DNA from: Cephalotus follicularis
Taxonomy: Eukaryota; Streptophyta; Magnoliopsida; Oxalidales; Cephalotaceae
Assembly (NCBI GenBank): GCA_001972305.1
Contig: BDDD01000986.1
Span: 186,001-250,000 of the forward strand
DNA: 64,000 bases
Direction of reading: 5' to 3'
In this document: positions 1 through 12,293 of the stretch, piece by piece
Position numbering within the stretch: the first letter of the stretch is position 1
Layout of the letters: each line of letters begins with the position of its first letter
Made by a program: the position numbers and the translations under genes
The notes under the pieces: generated by a model
What the model was told of the DNA's origin: nothing
The model's input: only the letters and a program-made list of their open reading frames with translations
Databases searched by the model: none

Positions 1-7
1 AGCCAAA

Positions 8-330
8 GAGCGTCAACTGTTAAGAAGGCCATGTCAGCGCTTTGACACAATGAATTCACAAGGTTGCTCAAACACTTGAAGCGACGACGCTTAAAGGAAA
101 TCGGCAGTGCTTTGTGCAAGGCGATGACAAGTTACACTAAGGCTCGATAGTTAAAGAACGAGAAATGAATAATGCACAAACCGATGATTGTTTTATTTAA
201 AGCGTCAGTGCTTTGCTAAGCATAGAATTGAAGTTTCCAAACAGAAGAAGCTTTAAGCGGGGAGATTAAAATTAAGCTGTAGCGGTAACATCTAAGCGGC
301 GACGCTTAGATCAAAACTGCCAACGCTTTG
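8..330. repeat. Phased GTCGAC-type palindrome cluster, copia A 5' LTR
   Basis: Degenerate copies of AAGCGTCGACGCTT. My estimated dyad centres are about 15, 35, 85, 105, 125, 145, 185, 206, 225, 246, 300 and 321, so most neighbours are 18-22 bp apart and gaps near 40 are about twice that. The best copies are at 79-93 and 294-307. The cluster ends about 110 bp upstream of the TATA box. Alignment of the weakest copies is approximate. Confidence 0.75.
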
Positions 331-442
331 ATCCGGCGATTGCAATCTGCTCAATCTTATCAATGCTGAATTAAAGGCAAAGTTTTCCAAATTGTTTCCA
401 ACGGCTCTCTAACATCTTCGACGGCTATTTCCTGCTAGACAC

Positions 443-450
443 TATAAATA
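443..450 (+). promoter_or_regulatory. TATA box of the copia A 5' LTR
   Basis: TATAAATA in an ACTATAAATAGGAGG context, repeated in the 3' LTR at 36176-36183. A TATAAATA-AGGAGG arrangement is typical of plant LTR promoters. Transcription would start about 30 bp downstream. Confidence 0.7.
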
Positions 451-950
451 GGAGGCTTGAATCACAACAACAACACACAACAATCAACTCTACAATACTT
501 GGTCATCAAATTTCATTCAAGAGCTTCATATTCTTTAGGAAGTGTTACTATTTTATTTTGAGTTGTTGTAAGTGAGCACATTAAGTCAATATCAAGCCTT
601 AGAGAGGTTATACAAAAACACCCAACAACTTTGTATTGCTTTCATTACCAAGGGGAGTGAACCCAAAGTGTATGCGATTGAGTTCAATCACAAAAGTTGT
701 AAGGTGCACCGAATAGCTCCTGTAAAGATATTCGAAGTTTGTATTCAATAGTGAATACTAGTGGAATCTCAAGGAGGTCTTGGGAAAAATGAAAGTAGAC
801 AAGAGTTTAGCCAAACCACTCTAAAACTGTGTTTGCAATTTCTAAATTCTATCTCTTTTCTTATAGTCATTTTTATATTGTTATTGTAAATCGAAAAAGT
901 TCATAAGTTTATACATACTACAAATCACCCCCCTATTGAAGTATTTCAAT

Positions 951-963
951 TGGTATCTAAGCA
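951..963 (+). other. Primer binding site of copia A
   Basis: TGGTATCTAAGCA lies 28 bp after the LTR end and matches the plant initiator tRNA-Met PBS (TGGTATCAGAGC) with minor changes. The spacer contains AATCACCCCCCTATTGAA, a C-rich stretch commonly seen before the PBS of Maximus/SIRE-type elements. Confidence 0.85.
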
Positions 964-1004
964 GGTAAACTTATTATTCTTAATTGTTAGAGTTTTAAAG
1001 ATCA

Positions 1005-2010
1005 ATGGCCATGAACATGAATAGTGGTGAAAGCTAAAAACATCTCTAAGCCACCATTTTTTTTATGGCAATAATTATAGCCATTGGAAGGCTAAAATGA
1101 CTATTTTTATTAATCTTTGGGACCTAATTGTTGATGATCCAAATTTGCCTACCACCACAAATGAAAGTGGTGAAATTATTTCAAAATCAAGAACTAAATA
1201 TAATAATGACGATAGAAAAAGAGTACAAATGAATGCTAAAGCAAAACATATTATTATTTGTGCTATTAATTCTAACGATTTTAATAGAGTATCCTCATGC
1301 ATTTCGGCTAAGAAAATGTGGGATAGACTTGAGGTAACCTATGAAGGTACTAATCAAGTGAAAGAGGCCAAACTTATCATGCTTGTACATGATTATGAAA
1401 TGTGTACTATGAATGAAAACGAGGATACAAAAACTATGTTTATTAGATTCACTAATATTATAAATGCTTTAGAAGCTTTGGATGAAGTTTATACTAACAG
1501 TGAAATGATGAGAAAGATTCTTAGGTGTCGACCAAGAGTATTGATGCCGAAGGTGACAGCTATTGAGGAAGCAAAAATCTCAACATTCTTCCATTGGAGG
1601 ACCTTCTAGGTTCATTAATGAACCATGAATTATCCATCATGAAAAAAGATGAAGATGAAGAGAAGAAGAAAAGAAAGAAGAAAGTGGTAGCCTTAAAGTC
1701 TTCCACGAACGAAGAAACCGAAGATGACAGTGATGAAGAGCTTGCACTCATCACGAGGAAATTCAAGAGGTTCCTTGCAAATAAGAAGAAATTTAGAGAC
1801 AAACCAAATAAGAGCAATCCTAAAAAAGGAGAGACAAGCAAGCATGAAGATATTATTTGCTATGAATACAACAAACCGGGGCACTACAAAAGTGATTGCC
1901 CAAGACTTAAAAAGAAGGAGCAAATAAAGAAAAAAAAAATCTATGCTAGCAACTTGGGAAGAAAGTGACGATTCAAGCTCCGATGGACAGGCTCAAGAAA
2001 AAGTTCCTCA
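1005..2010 (+). pseudogene. gag: Copia A gag, N-terminal and central part
   Basis: Translation from the ATG at 1005 (MAMNMNSGES) stops at once and the frame shifts, then the main frame reads YGNNYSHWKAKM and continues to about 1600. It shows the UBN2-type copia capsid: AKHIIICAIN, CISAKKMWDRLEVTYEG and MFIRFTNIINALE. After another frameshift the next block (1594-1968) has a lysine-rich stretch and a zinc knuckle reading CYEYNKPGHYKSDC, where the second cysteine of CX2CX4HX4C is replaced by tyrosine. The frame is then cut by solo LTR B at 2011. Capsid and nucleocapsid would package element RNA, but this copy is not functional. Confidence 0.85.
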
Positions 2011-3848
2011 TGTCACACCCCGTTATTTCGGTACTTACATTACGACAGGCATATATGGTGATATCAGTATTAAACATACATTCCAGCATCTCATTTGATA
2101 ATATATAACAGTATGCGGAAGCAGTCAATAAGCCAGAATATATAAAATACAAACATCCGCATGCATCCCATACTACGCGCGGTACAAGTCAACATTATCC
2201 TTAACATAAGGAATACAATAAAAGGAGGTATGATTCTTTCGTTCATTACATTTCAAAACAATACATAAACAACAACCTTAAAAGATAAACAGAAGAAGCT
2301 CTCCAAGCTTCAGCAGCAGACTCCAAATGTCCTTGCTCAATCTGTAATGGTAGGGGTTAGCCGTTGTCCTCACTTGGCTAAGCAGGAAGATAATGTATGC
2401 AGAGGAATATATGAATGCAATATGTATGACAGTTTATATCAAAATAGCATTGTAATAGCCAATATAGGAGCAATCATGCCAAATGGCCATAAACAGTTCA
2501 TATGCAATAATACCGCATAAGGGTACAATCAATTCATTCAGTCGTTTGGGTGTCACATGTCGCTAACTCCTAGCCCCCAACTGTGCACCACCTAACTATC
2601 ACCCTTACACTCCGAGAATGATAGAAAAGGTATCAGTTACTACCGACGTTGGCGGGTAGTTTCACAGTAATTCTGCAATTGCAGATAGTAGGTGATACTC
2701 TGGCCAACTCATGGCACCCAGAATCACATCCATAGCCAGTGATAACCTCCATCACCGAACTACGGCAGTAAGCATAGACAATCAATTCAATCAGTACAAT
2801 CAGTAGTAATATTACATATATAATTTATATGCAATATCGAATGTTTTCTTTAGAAACATATAACAGTTCAGTAATCGTGCATCTCATGTGAGGAAACGAT
2901 ATCAGTACAGTAGTGGTTTCCAATTCGCATATCATTTAAGTGAATAGAAGATGTGTATGTATATTCATAAGGAAGTCAGTAGCTTATTATGGAGCTAACA
3001 ACAACCTTCTAATCAAATTAGAGGTTGCATATTCATTCACTTGAGCCAAAGTTACATTCCTTATCAATTTCATTCAATCCTAGAAGATGCTAATCATAAC
3101 CATGTTAACAAAGATTAAGCATTCTCCTAGAAGACTCACTATTTGATTATAACATCACATTAACAGGTTCGGATTTGGGACTTACCAGGAGATGTTCAAA
3201 GCTTCCCTTTTTCCTTCTTTGAGCTTTAAACTCCAACCTTCCAATGCAAGTTCTCCAAATAATCCTTCAACAATTCCTTCTTCTTTTCGTGTTTAACAAC
3301 ACTCAAAATCAGTCCATGCACAGATGATATAGGATGATCAATCTGGAATTTCGCCAGAGCCTTCACCTCTCATTTACTCCATTCTCTCTCTCACATGCAT
3401 CTTTTCATTCCTTGTCATTTCTCACATTTCTCCTCTCAATGCTGCAGGTGGCAGGTCTGCAATCTTTGCAGGGAGTGCAGAGGACATGCAAGGCATCACA
3501 TTGCATGTTATGTCAGCTTAGGACACGTAGCCCCCAAGCATGCCACGCACAAGTTCAGTTGACACCTGCACAGACACATGTTCTGTCGAATTTCCAGTCG
3601 ACTGGATGCATGTGACAATCGACTGTCCACCACACGCATCAGGCAGTCGACTGTTCCCCTGTGACAGTCGGCTGTCCTGGTTTAAATTAGGGTTTCTTAA
3701 GTGGATTCCACTCAAAATTGCATCCCAATTCATCCCAAGTAAATTACCAATCACAAATTGAAAGAATTGGACAAATAATTCAATTAAAATGTATATTTAT
3801 TATAACAATGGAATTCAATATACATTAATTGAATTTGCAGTCATTACA
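2011..3848 (-). mobile_element. Solo LTR B, gypsy, same family as G and K
   Basis: It begins TGTCACACCCCG and ends ATTACA, flanked by the direct repeat CCTCA (2006-2010 and 3849-3853), so both ends are exact. No PBS, PPT or coding region lies between, which marks a solo LTR left by unequal recombination. Reverse-complemented, it starts TGTAATGACTGC and matches the K LTR (63588 onward) in the first 300 bp. Around 2550-2750 it matches the G LTR (about 42690-42890), including a short tract beginning GCTAACTCCTAGC. At 1838 bp it is shorter than G's 2.6-kb LTR. It lies minus-strand relative to its host, copia A gag. Confidence 0.9.
3556..3674. repeat. CAGTCGACTG palindrome cluster in solo LTR B
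   Basis: Copies start at 3595, 3616, 3644 and 3665 (spacings 21, 28, 21), with a weaker CAGTTGAC at 3556. The 21/27-28 alternation is the same as in K and in the first cluster of G, as expected for one family. Confidence 0.85.
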
Positions 3849-4385
3849 CCTCAAGTGATATTGATGGCAATCAAGGAGGAAGAAGATAATGTAGAGGTAA
3901 GCCATGATGAACTCATAGTTATAATAAAAAAATATAGGTCTATTATTTCCTCTTTAAAGAAAAAGATAAAGTGCTTAACTATTGAGAGAAATCAATTAAA
4001 AACGACTACTTTGATTAATGAAGATAAATCCAAAGAAGATAAAATAGATATATTAGAAAAAGAAAATGCTAGTCTTAAAATTGAAATAAATTCTTTAAAG
4101 AAACATTCTCTAATTTTTCTAATTGTAGTGAAAAGTTAGAAAAACGTTTGGGTATGCAAATGTGTGTGTTTGACAAAGCCGGGTTAGGCTACGATGAAAT
4201 GAATAATGTTAAACATTGTCAAAACTTCTTTGAAAGAAGAAAAAAATTGAAAAAGATAAACTAAAAATGGAAGTTATTATGAAGAAAAATACAAATGTTT
4301 ATTGTAATTTTTGTGAAAGAAATGGACATATTTCAGCATCCTATTTTTACAAGAAAAATAATTTGTCTAGTTCTAAAATTTTAAG
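3849..4385 (+). pseudogene. gag: Copia A gag, C-terminal part
   Basis: Reading resumes after solo LTR B, starting within the duplicated CCTCA. It runs through an acidic, coiled-coil-like stretch (KEEEDNVEVSHDEL, then LKKKIKCLTIERNQL and DILEKENASLKIEINSLKK). After a frameshift at about 4130 it continues to a second zinc-finger-like motif, CNFCERNGHISASYFYKK, whose last cysteine is replaced by tyrosine. Long coiled coils followed by a distal knuckle are typical of Maximus/SIRE gag. The frame is cut at 4386 by solo LTR C and picks up after 30127. Confidence 0.8.
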
Positions 4386-6487
4386 TGTCACGCCCGTCCC
4401 AACCGAGACGGATGTGACCATCACGTCGCGAGCCTCCATTCGGAAACATGTACGTGATATGTTTTAAAAACCATTTTGCAACAGAAACACGTTTGATAAA
4501 ATTGGCTCAGCTCTCAGCAAACCACAACTTAAAGTAGTAATGATAAAAAGGCCAGGCTCAGCCTCGGCCAAATGGAAGTAAAAGAACTAAAAGTAAAATT
4601 AATATATACAAAACATAGTTATGAAATATAATAAAACTTGCCAAAATGCCCCAGGTGCATGAAATGCAGAAATGAGGCATGAAGACTCAGTAGGCGTACT
4701 AAGTAGCTCCTCGTAATACCTTGATCGACGGGCACAACAGAAAAGTAAGCTCGACACGAGAGCTGAACCACCGGTCTCAAAATTAAAAGAAAAGTCAAAC
4801 AGGGAGGGGGTGTCTACAGGACTAGTGAGATGAAACAAAAGAGACTCAAGATACACTCGCTCGCCTATACTCGAAGTTCAAATCAAAATACTTGTATCAG
4901 TATATGGATAAGCAGAATTAAAAACGAGTAAAACTGAATATAAAACTGAATTAAGACAGAAATAATATCAGAAGTAAAACATAATATTATCAGAATTAAA
5001 ACCGAGTAATACAGGTGATTCAAGGGTCCTTGATAGTAATAATGACGCCTGGGCCCGTCGGGCCGAACGTCCAACAGAAAGTGACGTAGGTACCTTTGTA
5101 CCCACGTATCAACAGAGCTCAATGCACGTGTAGAGATAAGCCACTAAGGTGCTAACAGTATCATCAATGATCTAAGTCCCAGAGTGCATTAACAATGTAT
5201 ACTATTTAAGGCAGAAGTTGAAGTGACTTCAAAATCCTTGCTGTAAATCTAATTTATAGAAGACATAGGCCGTGAGTACGACTACTAGTTTCAATTTAAG
5301 ATTTCAGAATATAATTGAAAAGAAGTTTCAGAAATCTATAAAAACATTAAAATCATTTCATAATTAATATGACAAAACAGAAAGTTTCACTCACTGTATG
5401 ACGTGCAACTACGTCTGGCTGTCTCCCTCTAGCCTAGCAACAGGAGCAAAGTCCTCAGCTACATGAACAATAGACATATATATACATGTTAGACCAGACT
5501 CAACAATTAAGTAGAAAAGTCAAGCACGTACTATGTCGTGTAATGCTTCATGCAATGGAATAGTGTAGATGTCAGAAAACTATAACGGACCTATACGGCC
5601 AACAATAGCAGAAGTAAGATTATAAAAACATCGTTTAAACCTCTCACAAAGGCCAATGGTCCTAAATCACATGCTTGTTTATCAAATTGTAACATTTAAA
5701 GTCCAGAGAAGTTTCTTTTTAAACTATTAAAACTAAAATCCAATGACAGTCCATTATTCAAGGGCCCAAAAGGAACCCGGAGGGTTCTCAACGGGTGCCG
5801 ATTTTTACAGTTAAAGCATCCAGGGTATCCGAAAGACTTTACAATGTCACAACCAGTTCAAATATGCTAAAAAATAGAGAGTAAAGCGATTAAACGAAGC
5901 TTACATGGAAACCGATGCATCGGGACAGAAAAACCAACGTTAAAGAGACAAAAATTGAATCGCTTGAGGCCTTACCGAAGTCTAAAGTGGATGGAACTTG
6001 AACCAGAAGATCAGTGGAGGACGATGCTCTTAAATGGTGTTGGCGCCAGGGGGACGCCGCTGCCAGAGGATGGCGCCTGCGTATCACGCGTCACCTTGCT
6101 GGACTCAGTTGGTCAGGGGCCGGTGCAGTTAGCTTCGTCTCGTTGAAAGGAGTCGGGCTATGGTCTCACAACGCTGAATGGAGCACGGCAAGGGTTCGTT
6201 GGAGTAGTACCAGCCACGAGCTTCTGGTGGCTATTTCAGGCGCTTCTGGTTGTCAAATGGCGATGATCCTTCAGACTTTTTGGTAGATCGGGGTAGAGGA
6301 TTTCAAATGGTGGTGGTGGGACCTCGGTCAGAGTCAGTCTGATATGGTCAATAGCGGTCAACAGTGATGGATGGAGGTGACTCCGATTACAAAAGGAAGC
6401 CCCGATAGAGAGGATTATAATGGTGGTGGTCTTGTGTCGATCCGATACCGGGAAGACTACGAACAACAGTGCTAAAATTCTGTTTGT

Positions 6488-6518
<31 letters not shown>

Positions 6519-6527
6519 AAAGAAAAA
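6488..6527. repeat. (GA)n microsatellite with A-rich tail at the C/D junction
   Basis: About 14 GA units followed by an A-rich stretch, directly beside the truncated end of element D. On the minus strand this is CT-rich leader sequence of LTR C just downstream of its TATA box. The repeat is a plausible break or rejoining point for the deletion that removed D's 3' end. Confidence 0.75.
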
Positions 6528-9500
6528 TCCATCGTCACATGTTCCCACTTCCACTCCGGAATGGGCAAAGGCTGCAGCAACCCTGTCGGTCTCTGGTGTT
6601 CGGCCTTAACTGTCTGGCAGGTGTAACACTTTGCAACATACTCAGCGATCTCCCGCTTCATGCCGGGCCACCAGTAACACTTCTTCATGTCTTGATACAT
6701 TTTCGTGCTACCAGGATGAATGCTGTACATAGATTTATGAGCCCCTCGAAGCAGTTCACCCTTCAGGCTCGGATCATTCGGAAGACACACACGTCCCTGA
6801 TACCTCAGAAAAACATCATCATGCACTCTAAAATCGGACTCCGAATCCAGATTCTCTCGAATCCGCTGCAGCTTCGGATCATGTGGTTGTGCATCCTTGA
6901 TGTGATGCAGTAACTCAGGCTGTACCCGCATGACTGCTCGAAAGATCCCCGGCGACTCATTGAATGGAGACCATTCCTGGAAGTCTTCCAACATCTTCCA
7001 TTGTGACACCATCGTACTAGCAAGCATAGCCTTGCGGCTCAAGGCATCTGCGACCACATTCGCTTTTCCCGGGTGATACTGGACACTGCAATCATAATCA
7101 TTGAAGAACTCTACCCACCTACGTTACCTCATGTTCAGTGTATCTTAGCAAAATAGATACCTCAAGCTTTTGTGATCGGTGAAGATCTCAAACTGCGCCC
7201 CATAAAGGTAATGCCTCCACTTCTGAAGGGCAAAGATAATAGCTGCAAGCTCAAAGTCGTGGGTCGGGTAGTTTTCTTCGTACGGTTTAAGCTTCCTCGA
7301 GGCATATGCAATCACGCTGCCTCGCTGCATCAAAACACAGCCCAGACCCTTACCCGATGCATCACTGTACACTGCAACGCCTTCATTACCCTCAGGTAAT
7401 GCCAAGATAGGAGCGGAAACTAGCCGGTCCTTCAACTCACGGAAACTAGCCTCACATTCTGCGTCCCAGATAAAAAGAGTCTTTTTCTGAGTCAGTCTGG
7501 TCAAGGGTTCAGCTATCCTTGAAAAATTATGGATAAACCTCCGGTAGTATCCCGCCAGACCAAGAAAACTGCGCACCTCCGTCACGTTCTTTGGTTGCGG
7601 CCAGTCTCTCACGACTTCAGTCTTCGACGGATCCACCGTCAAGCCTTCTCCAGATACTATGTGACCGAGAAAGATCAAATGGTCAAGCTAGAATTCGCAT
7701 TTGCCAAACTTGGCATACAACCGGTGTTCTCTGAGAATCTGCAATACCACCCTCAGATGTCGAGTGTGCTCCTCCTCACTCCTCGAATATACCAGTATAT
7801 CATCAATAAATACCACAACAAACTGGTCCAGGTAAGGTCGAAATACGTCATTCATCAATGACATAAAAGCTGCCGGGGCATTGGTAACACCGAAAGGCAT
7901 TACCAAGAACTCGTAGTGACCATACCGTGTTCGGAAGGCAGTCTTCTCTATGTCTCCTTCCCTTACTCTCAACTGGTGGTAACCCGATCTCAAATCGAGC
8001 TTAGAAAACACCCTCGATCCTTGCAACTGATCAAACAGATCCTCTATGTGGGGTAAAGGATATTTATTCTTGATAGTTGCTTTGTTCAACATTCGGTAAT
8101 CAATACAGAGTCTCATCGACCCATCTTTCTTCTTTACGAACAGTACCGGTGCACCCCATGGAGAAACACTGGGTCTTACAAAACCCTTATCAATCAGGTC
8201 TTGTAACTGTAGCTTCAGCTCTCGCAATTCAGCCGGAGCCATCCGATAGGGTGATTTAGATATAGGAGCCGTTCCAGGAACAAGATCAATAACGAAATCC
8301 ATACTCCTCTTGGGCGGTAAGGATCCCAAGTCATCAGGGAACACATCCGGAAATTCACACACAACTGGAATTTCCTCCAAGCTCAAGCTTTTCTCCTTCC
8401 TTCGATCAATAACATAAGCCAAGTATCCCTCGCATCCCTTCTCCAGGTATCTCGATGCTAGGATAAAAGATATGATCGGTGTTGAAAATCCCTTGTCTCC
8501 CTTGAACTGAAAAGTTGTTCCGTCGGGTAGACAAAAATCCACAGTCTTGTGGTAGCAATCCATACGAGCACGGTGTGCCGATAGACAATCCATCCCCAAT
8601 ATTACATCGAAGTCACGGATAGGCAGTAAAATCAGATCTGCATATAAAGGAATGCCTGCCATAGACATCTCACAACTCCTATATACCGAGTCAGTATACA
8701 TAGAAGCCCCAGTCGGTGTACTCACATCAAGTGTATAAGACAAGCAGTCAGGGGTAACATCTAAGCAAGATGCAAAATGTGCAGATATAAATGAATGCGA
8801 TGCTCTAGAGTCCATCAGTACTCTAGCAGAATAACCACATATATACAGAGTACCTCCAACAACAGAAGTCGACTCTGGAACCTCAGTCTGAGCAAGTACA
8901 AAAATTCTACCTTTAGCGATGCCCTTGCCGGTATCTCTCCTCTGTGATGGTCCCGCAGCCGCTCCACTGCTGCTCCCCGGCCCAGTAGGCGCTCTAGCAG
9001 AACTCTTCGGGCAGTCCTTCACCGAATGACCCTGTGCCCCGCACCTCAGACACCAGCCATTGAATCTCCAGCAGTCCTTCTGTTGGTGGCCGGTACGACC
9101 ACAGTAAAAGCATCCTCCAGATTTAGCATTACTCCCCTGACTGGGAGTATCCTGAGAAGTAGTCTGCTGATACTTGTTCTTCGACGACTTCGTCGGAGAA
9201 CCACCATCTTGCCACTTTGACGATGCCGGTCGGGACTGTGTAGGACTCTGCTTACTCTCCTTCGCGCGAGCTCTCTCGGCCCTATCCTCACTAGATATCG
9301 TCTCAAGCAGTCTAGCTTTCTGAGCAACCTCAACATAAGTTCTCAGCTCCATGGCCCTAATCCTTGACCGAAGATCCGGTTGTAACCCTCTCAAGAACCT
9401 CCGTATCTTCTTTGCTTCATCAGCTACTAGATACGGTGAATGTCTGGCCAACTCCATAAACTTTGCCTGATATTCTGCAACAGTCATCTCTCCCTGCCGT

Positions 9501-9661
9501 AACTCCAAGAGCTCAGTCTCTCATCGCTGGAAATAGTCTGCGATCCTAGCCATCGGATCTCTGTCATCCTGGGGAATATTTACCCCTTGCGGAACATTAG
9601 CTTCTTCCGGGGCATCAGCTCCAACGGCTCTAGCCCTACCACGTGTCCTCCTTCGGTCCAT
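6528..9661 (-). pseudogene. gag-pol: Gag-pol pseudogene of gypsy D, truncated in integrase
   Basis: The start ATG at 9661-9659 gives MDRRRTRGRARAVGADAP. At about 9525 the reading passes a TGA and goes straight to [17 protein letters not shown], so most of the capsid core found in G is missing. Then come two zinc knuckles ([28 protein letters not shown]), a protease site altered to MDSRASHSF (DSG to DSR), RT with FIDDILVYS, RNase H ([16 protein letters not shown]), and the integrase HHCC region ending at PEWKWEHVTMDF. Nonsense codons occur at about 7690 (TGG to TAG) and 7147. The gag deletion, altered protease and truncation make it inactive. Best relative in the window is G. Confidence 0.9.
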
Positions 9662-9755
9662 TTTCCTATAAGAAGATTGGCGGTCAGTAAAAATTTTAGG
9701 GAAACAATTTAGTAGTTGCCAAGGAACTTATCCTAGCTAAGCATATATGGAATAT

Positions 9756-9768
9756 GCTCTGATACCAC
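9756..9768 (-). other. Primer binding site of gypsy D
   Basis: The minus strand reads GTGGTATCAGAGC, the initiator tRNA-Met PBS, 3 bp from the end of D's 5' LTR. Confidence 0.88.
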
Positions 9769-11098
9769 TGTTGTCACACCCCGTTTATAGAAAACGCGAC
9801 ATTAAAGCGGTAAAGGCAATTAACATAGAATACAGCTCATGCCAAAAACCATAACATTTAAAACTTTTAAACAAACTGTCAGTTGCGGAAGCATAACCAG
9901 TTCATAAGCTGTAAACACGTAACGTGCGTCCCATACCGCACGCTACCCAAATACAAGTCATCAAAGTTAATCGCCCATAAAACGGAGCGTGAGTTACAGT
10001 ACCATGTAAAATTCCTTCAGAAACAGAACCATAACAATGGTACATCCCAAAACCATAATCCACATGGGTTTAATACAAAACAGAAAGATAAACAAAACCA
10101 AGAATATAACAGCTGGATCTTCGTCCATGCCGACCCAACAGTCCACTGCATCAATCTGAAAAGTAGGGGGTTAGCCTTTGTCCTCACTTGGCTAAGTCAT
10201 AACAGTAAATCAGGATTAATATTAAATGCATATCATGATATGAATGCATAAATGATGCAGTACAGTGGGGTCCCGGTTTATACATGTATGAAAATATATA
10301 TATGTATAACAGTACAGTAAAATATCGGTGATACATATATGAGTAATATACGTATACAGTAACAGTACAGTAGTAACCCGGCCAGGGCTACATCAACAAT
10401 CACAGGAATGTCCGTAAAGGACCAGTAAACAGTACAGTACAGTATGTCCGCATAGAACCACAACAACAGTCAGGATGTCCACGTAGGACCACAACAACAG
10501 TATGTACAACGCCGCCAACTCCTGGCCCCATGCTACACTCCCACTCCGGTCCCTACTTCGGGCAACCGAGCGAGGCAACAGTACAGTGAGTCACCTAGCC
10601 AAGCTCCTGGCCCCTAGGTATAACCCTACCACTAGTCGGCGCTGGCAACCTCCGCCATGCAACTAGTAGCTCAAACACAATCACATACCAATTCACAGAG
10701 CAAACAGTGAATTTAAACAGTAACAGTACAATAACGGTAACGATCGATTTGATCGACAACAGGCAGTATTTTTCCAAAATGTTTCAAAAGGTGTCAACAT
10801 TTGAAAATAGACATTTTCAGTAAAAAATATCAATAACAGTATCAGTAGTGTAAATTGTTTATCCGGTCAGTTGAAAATGCGTTATTTAATCATTACATAT
10901 TTTCATACTCAAAATGTCCTATTCCGAGTTCACATATGCATTTTTAAATATCAATACTTTAGGAATCACAAACAATTCATCAAACAGTATACAATCAGGC
11001 AGTAACAGTGCATATGTAATGCAAACATATGCTCGAATGCACCCCAACAAGAATAGGGATTGTTTCGTATCCGTGGATGAAGAAAACCCCAAACAGTA

Positions 11099-11430
11099 AA
11101 AAAGACGTCGACGTCTTTCCCAAAGGCGTCGATGTCTTTCACGTCAGGCGTCGATGTCCAAGTCTCAGTGTCAGCGCGTTCTTCCACAGAAGGCGTCGAT
11201 GTCCATTTCTCACACGTCGACGTTCAAGGTCTGGAACCTCAAAACGATAGTGTATTATTTAATGGCGTCGACGCGTTAAAGTAGGAACCTTAGGCGTCGA
11301 CGTCTTTTACGTCAAAATCCAGGTAAGTAGCCTAGGGCATCGATGTCCTTCCATAGACGTCGATCCCTTTCGATCAGAAACAGGGCAAAACTAAAAAGCC
11401 GTCGATGTTATTCTAAAAGGCGTCGATGTC
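11099..11430. repeat. Phased GTCGAC-type palindrome cluster 1 in the D LTR
   Basis: Consensus AAGGCGTCGACGTCTTT. Dyad centres are near 11108, 11129, 11151, 11172, 11197, 11218, 11269, 11298, 11340, 11361, 11403 and 11424. Spacings are mainly 21-22, and two of the larger gaps are 42, i.e. two periods. The arms (GGC or GAC before the core) differ from those of the other families, but the core and spacing are shared. Confidence 0.85.
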
Positions 11431-11887
11431 TTTTTGAACAGTAGTCGTCTTCTACCTCAAGACTTAGTAAACAGTAACTTCTACAACCTATATACATGCA
11501 TAATAACAGGTTTTAATGGCAAGAGACCAACATGCAGATACTCCAAACATATCTAGCATACCATGGCATCAATCCAGTAACAGTATCATTTCAAGAATCA
11601 TGCGTTCTATACATTCAAAATCATAAACTATGCATGACTATCAACTCGAAATTACAGTATGACTTTCCCCTACCTTTTGTCCCAAGATAGGAACAGGAAG
11701 GTCCACCTCTTTTCGTTTCCAAACAGGTCCCAGCAGCCCCTCTAGGTTCATCCCACAGCTGCACCAGTGTTTCCAAGCTCCAAGTTCCAAGTTCAACAAT
11801 GGTGGTCAATGGAGGAAGTGTTTTCTCTTTTCACTCTCTGTTCCTTACACAGATGTCTCAGCCAAACCGGGGTTGAAGAGAGGAGGC

Positions 11888-11896
11888 GTTATATGC
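11888..11896 (-). promoter_or_regulatory. Possible TATA box of the D LTR
   Basis: GCATATAAC on the minus strand, followed downstream by a CT-rich leader-like stretch. It would place cluster 2 upstream and cluster 1 in the transcribed leader. Weak, single-motif evidence. Confidence 0.3.
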
Positions 11897-12181
11897 AGGT
11901 AGGATCTCCCTCTTCCTTCTCTAATCCATTGCATGCACTAACAATCCCATTTCCCCATTCTGTCCGTTTGTTTTGCAGTAGCAGGCATTGAAGGTGGCTC
12001 CAAGGCCTGCATGCACACCCAAGTGTCATGCCTTTCTTTCCAATCTGATGCATGCATGACTGATACCATCTAGCATGCACAACACGTATCCATCATGCCC
12101 CAAGGCGCCTGCCAAAAGCTCAATTCCAGATTCCCTTGCACGTTATTTTTCAGAAGGGTAACATGCATGGCATTCGAACTT

Positions 12182-12293
12182 AAGGCGTCGACGTCTTTCT
12201 AAAGACGTCGATGTCATCGTCCGGATCAATGTGTAGTTACGTGAACCAATCTGCCTCAAAGGCGTCGACGTGATAATGAAGGCGTTGACGTGT
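12182..12293. repeat. Phased GTCGAC-type palindrome cluster 2 in the D LTR
   Basis: Two pairs with centres near 12189/12209 and 12266/12286, each pair 20 bp apart. Motifs read AAGGCGTCGACGTCTTT, AAGACGTCGATGTC, AAGGCGTCGACGTG and AAGGCGTTGACGTG. Confidence 0.82.

Larger units (their letters stand above)
1..922 (+). repeat. 5' LTR of copia A (right part)
   Basis: Base 1 aligns with about 35735 in the 3' LTR and the two copies stay collinear to 922/36680, where both end in ATACATACTACA. About 260 bp of this LTR therefore lie left of the window. The LTR holds a palindrome cluster (8-330), a TATA box (443-450) and a transcribed part before the PBS. The copies differ by scattered substitutions, indicating an old insertion. 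Confidence 0.88.

Noticed and set aside
11029..11250. Arg/Ser-rich 73-residue frame
   Set aside because: Composition comes from the GTCGAC cluster in the D LTR; no start context or homologue.
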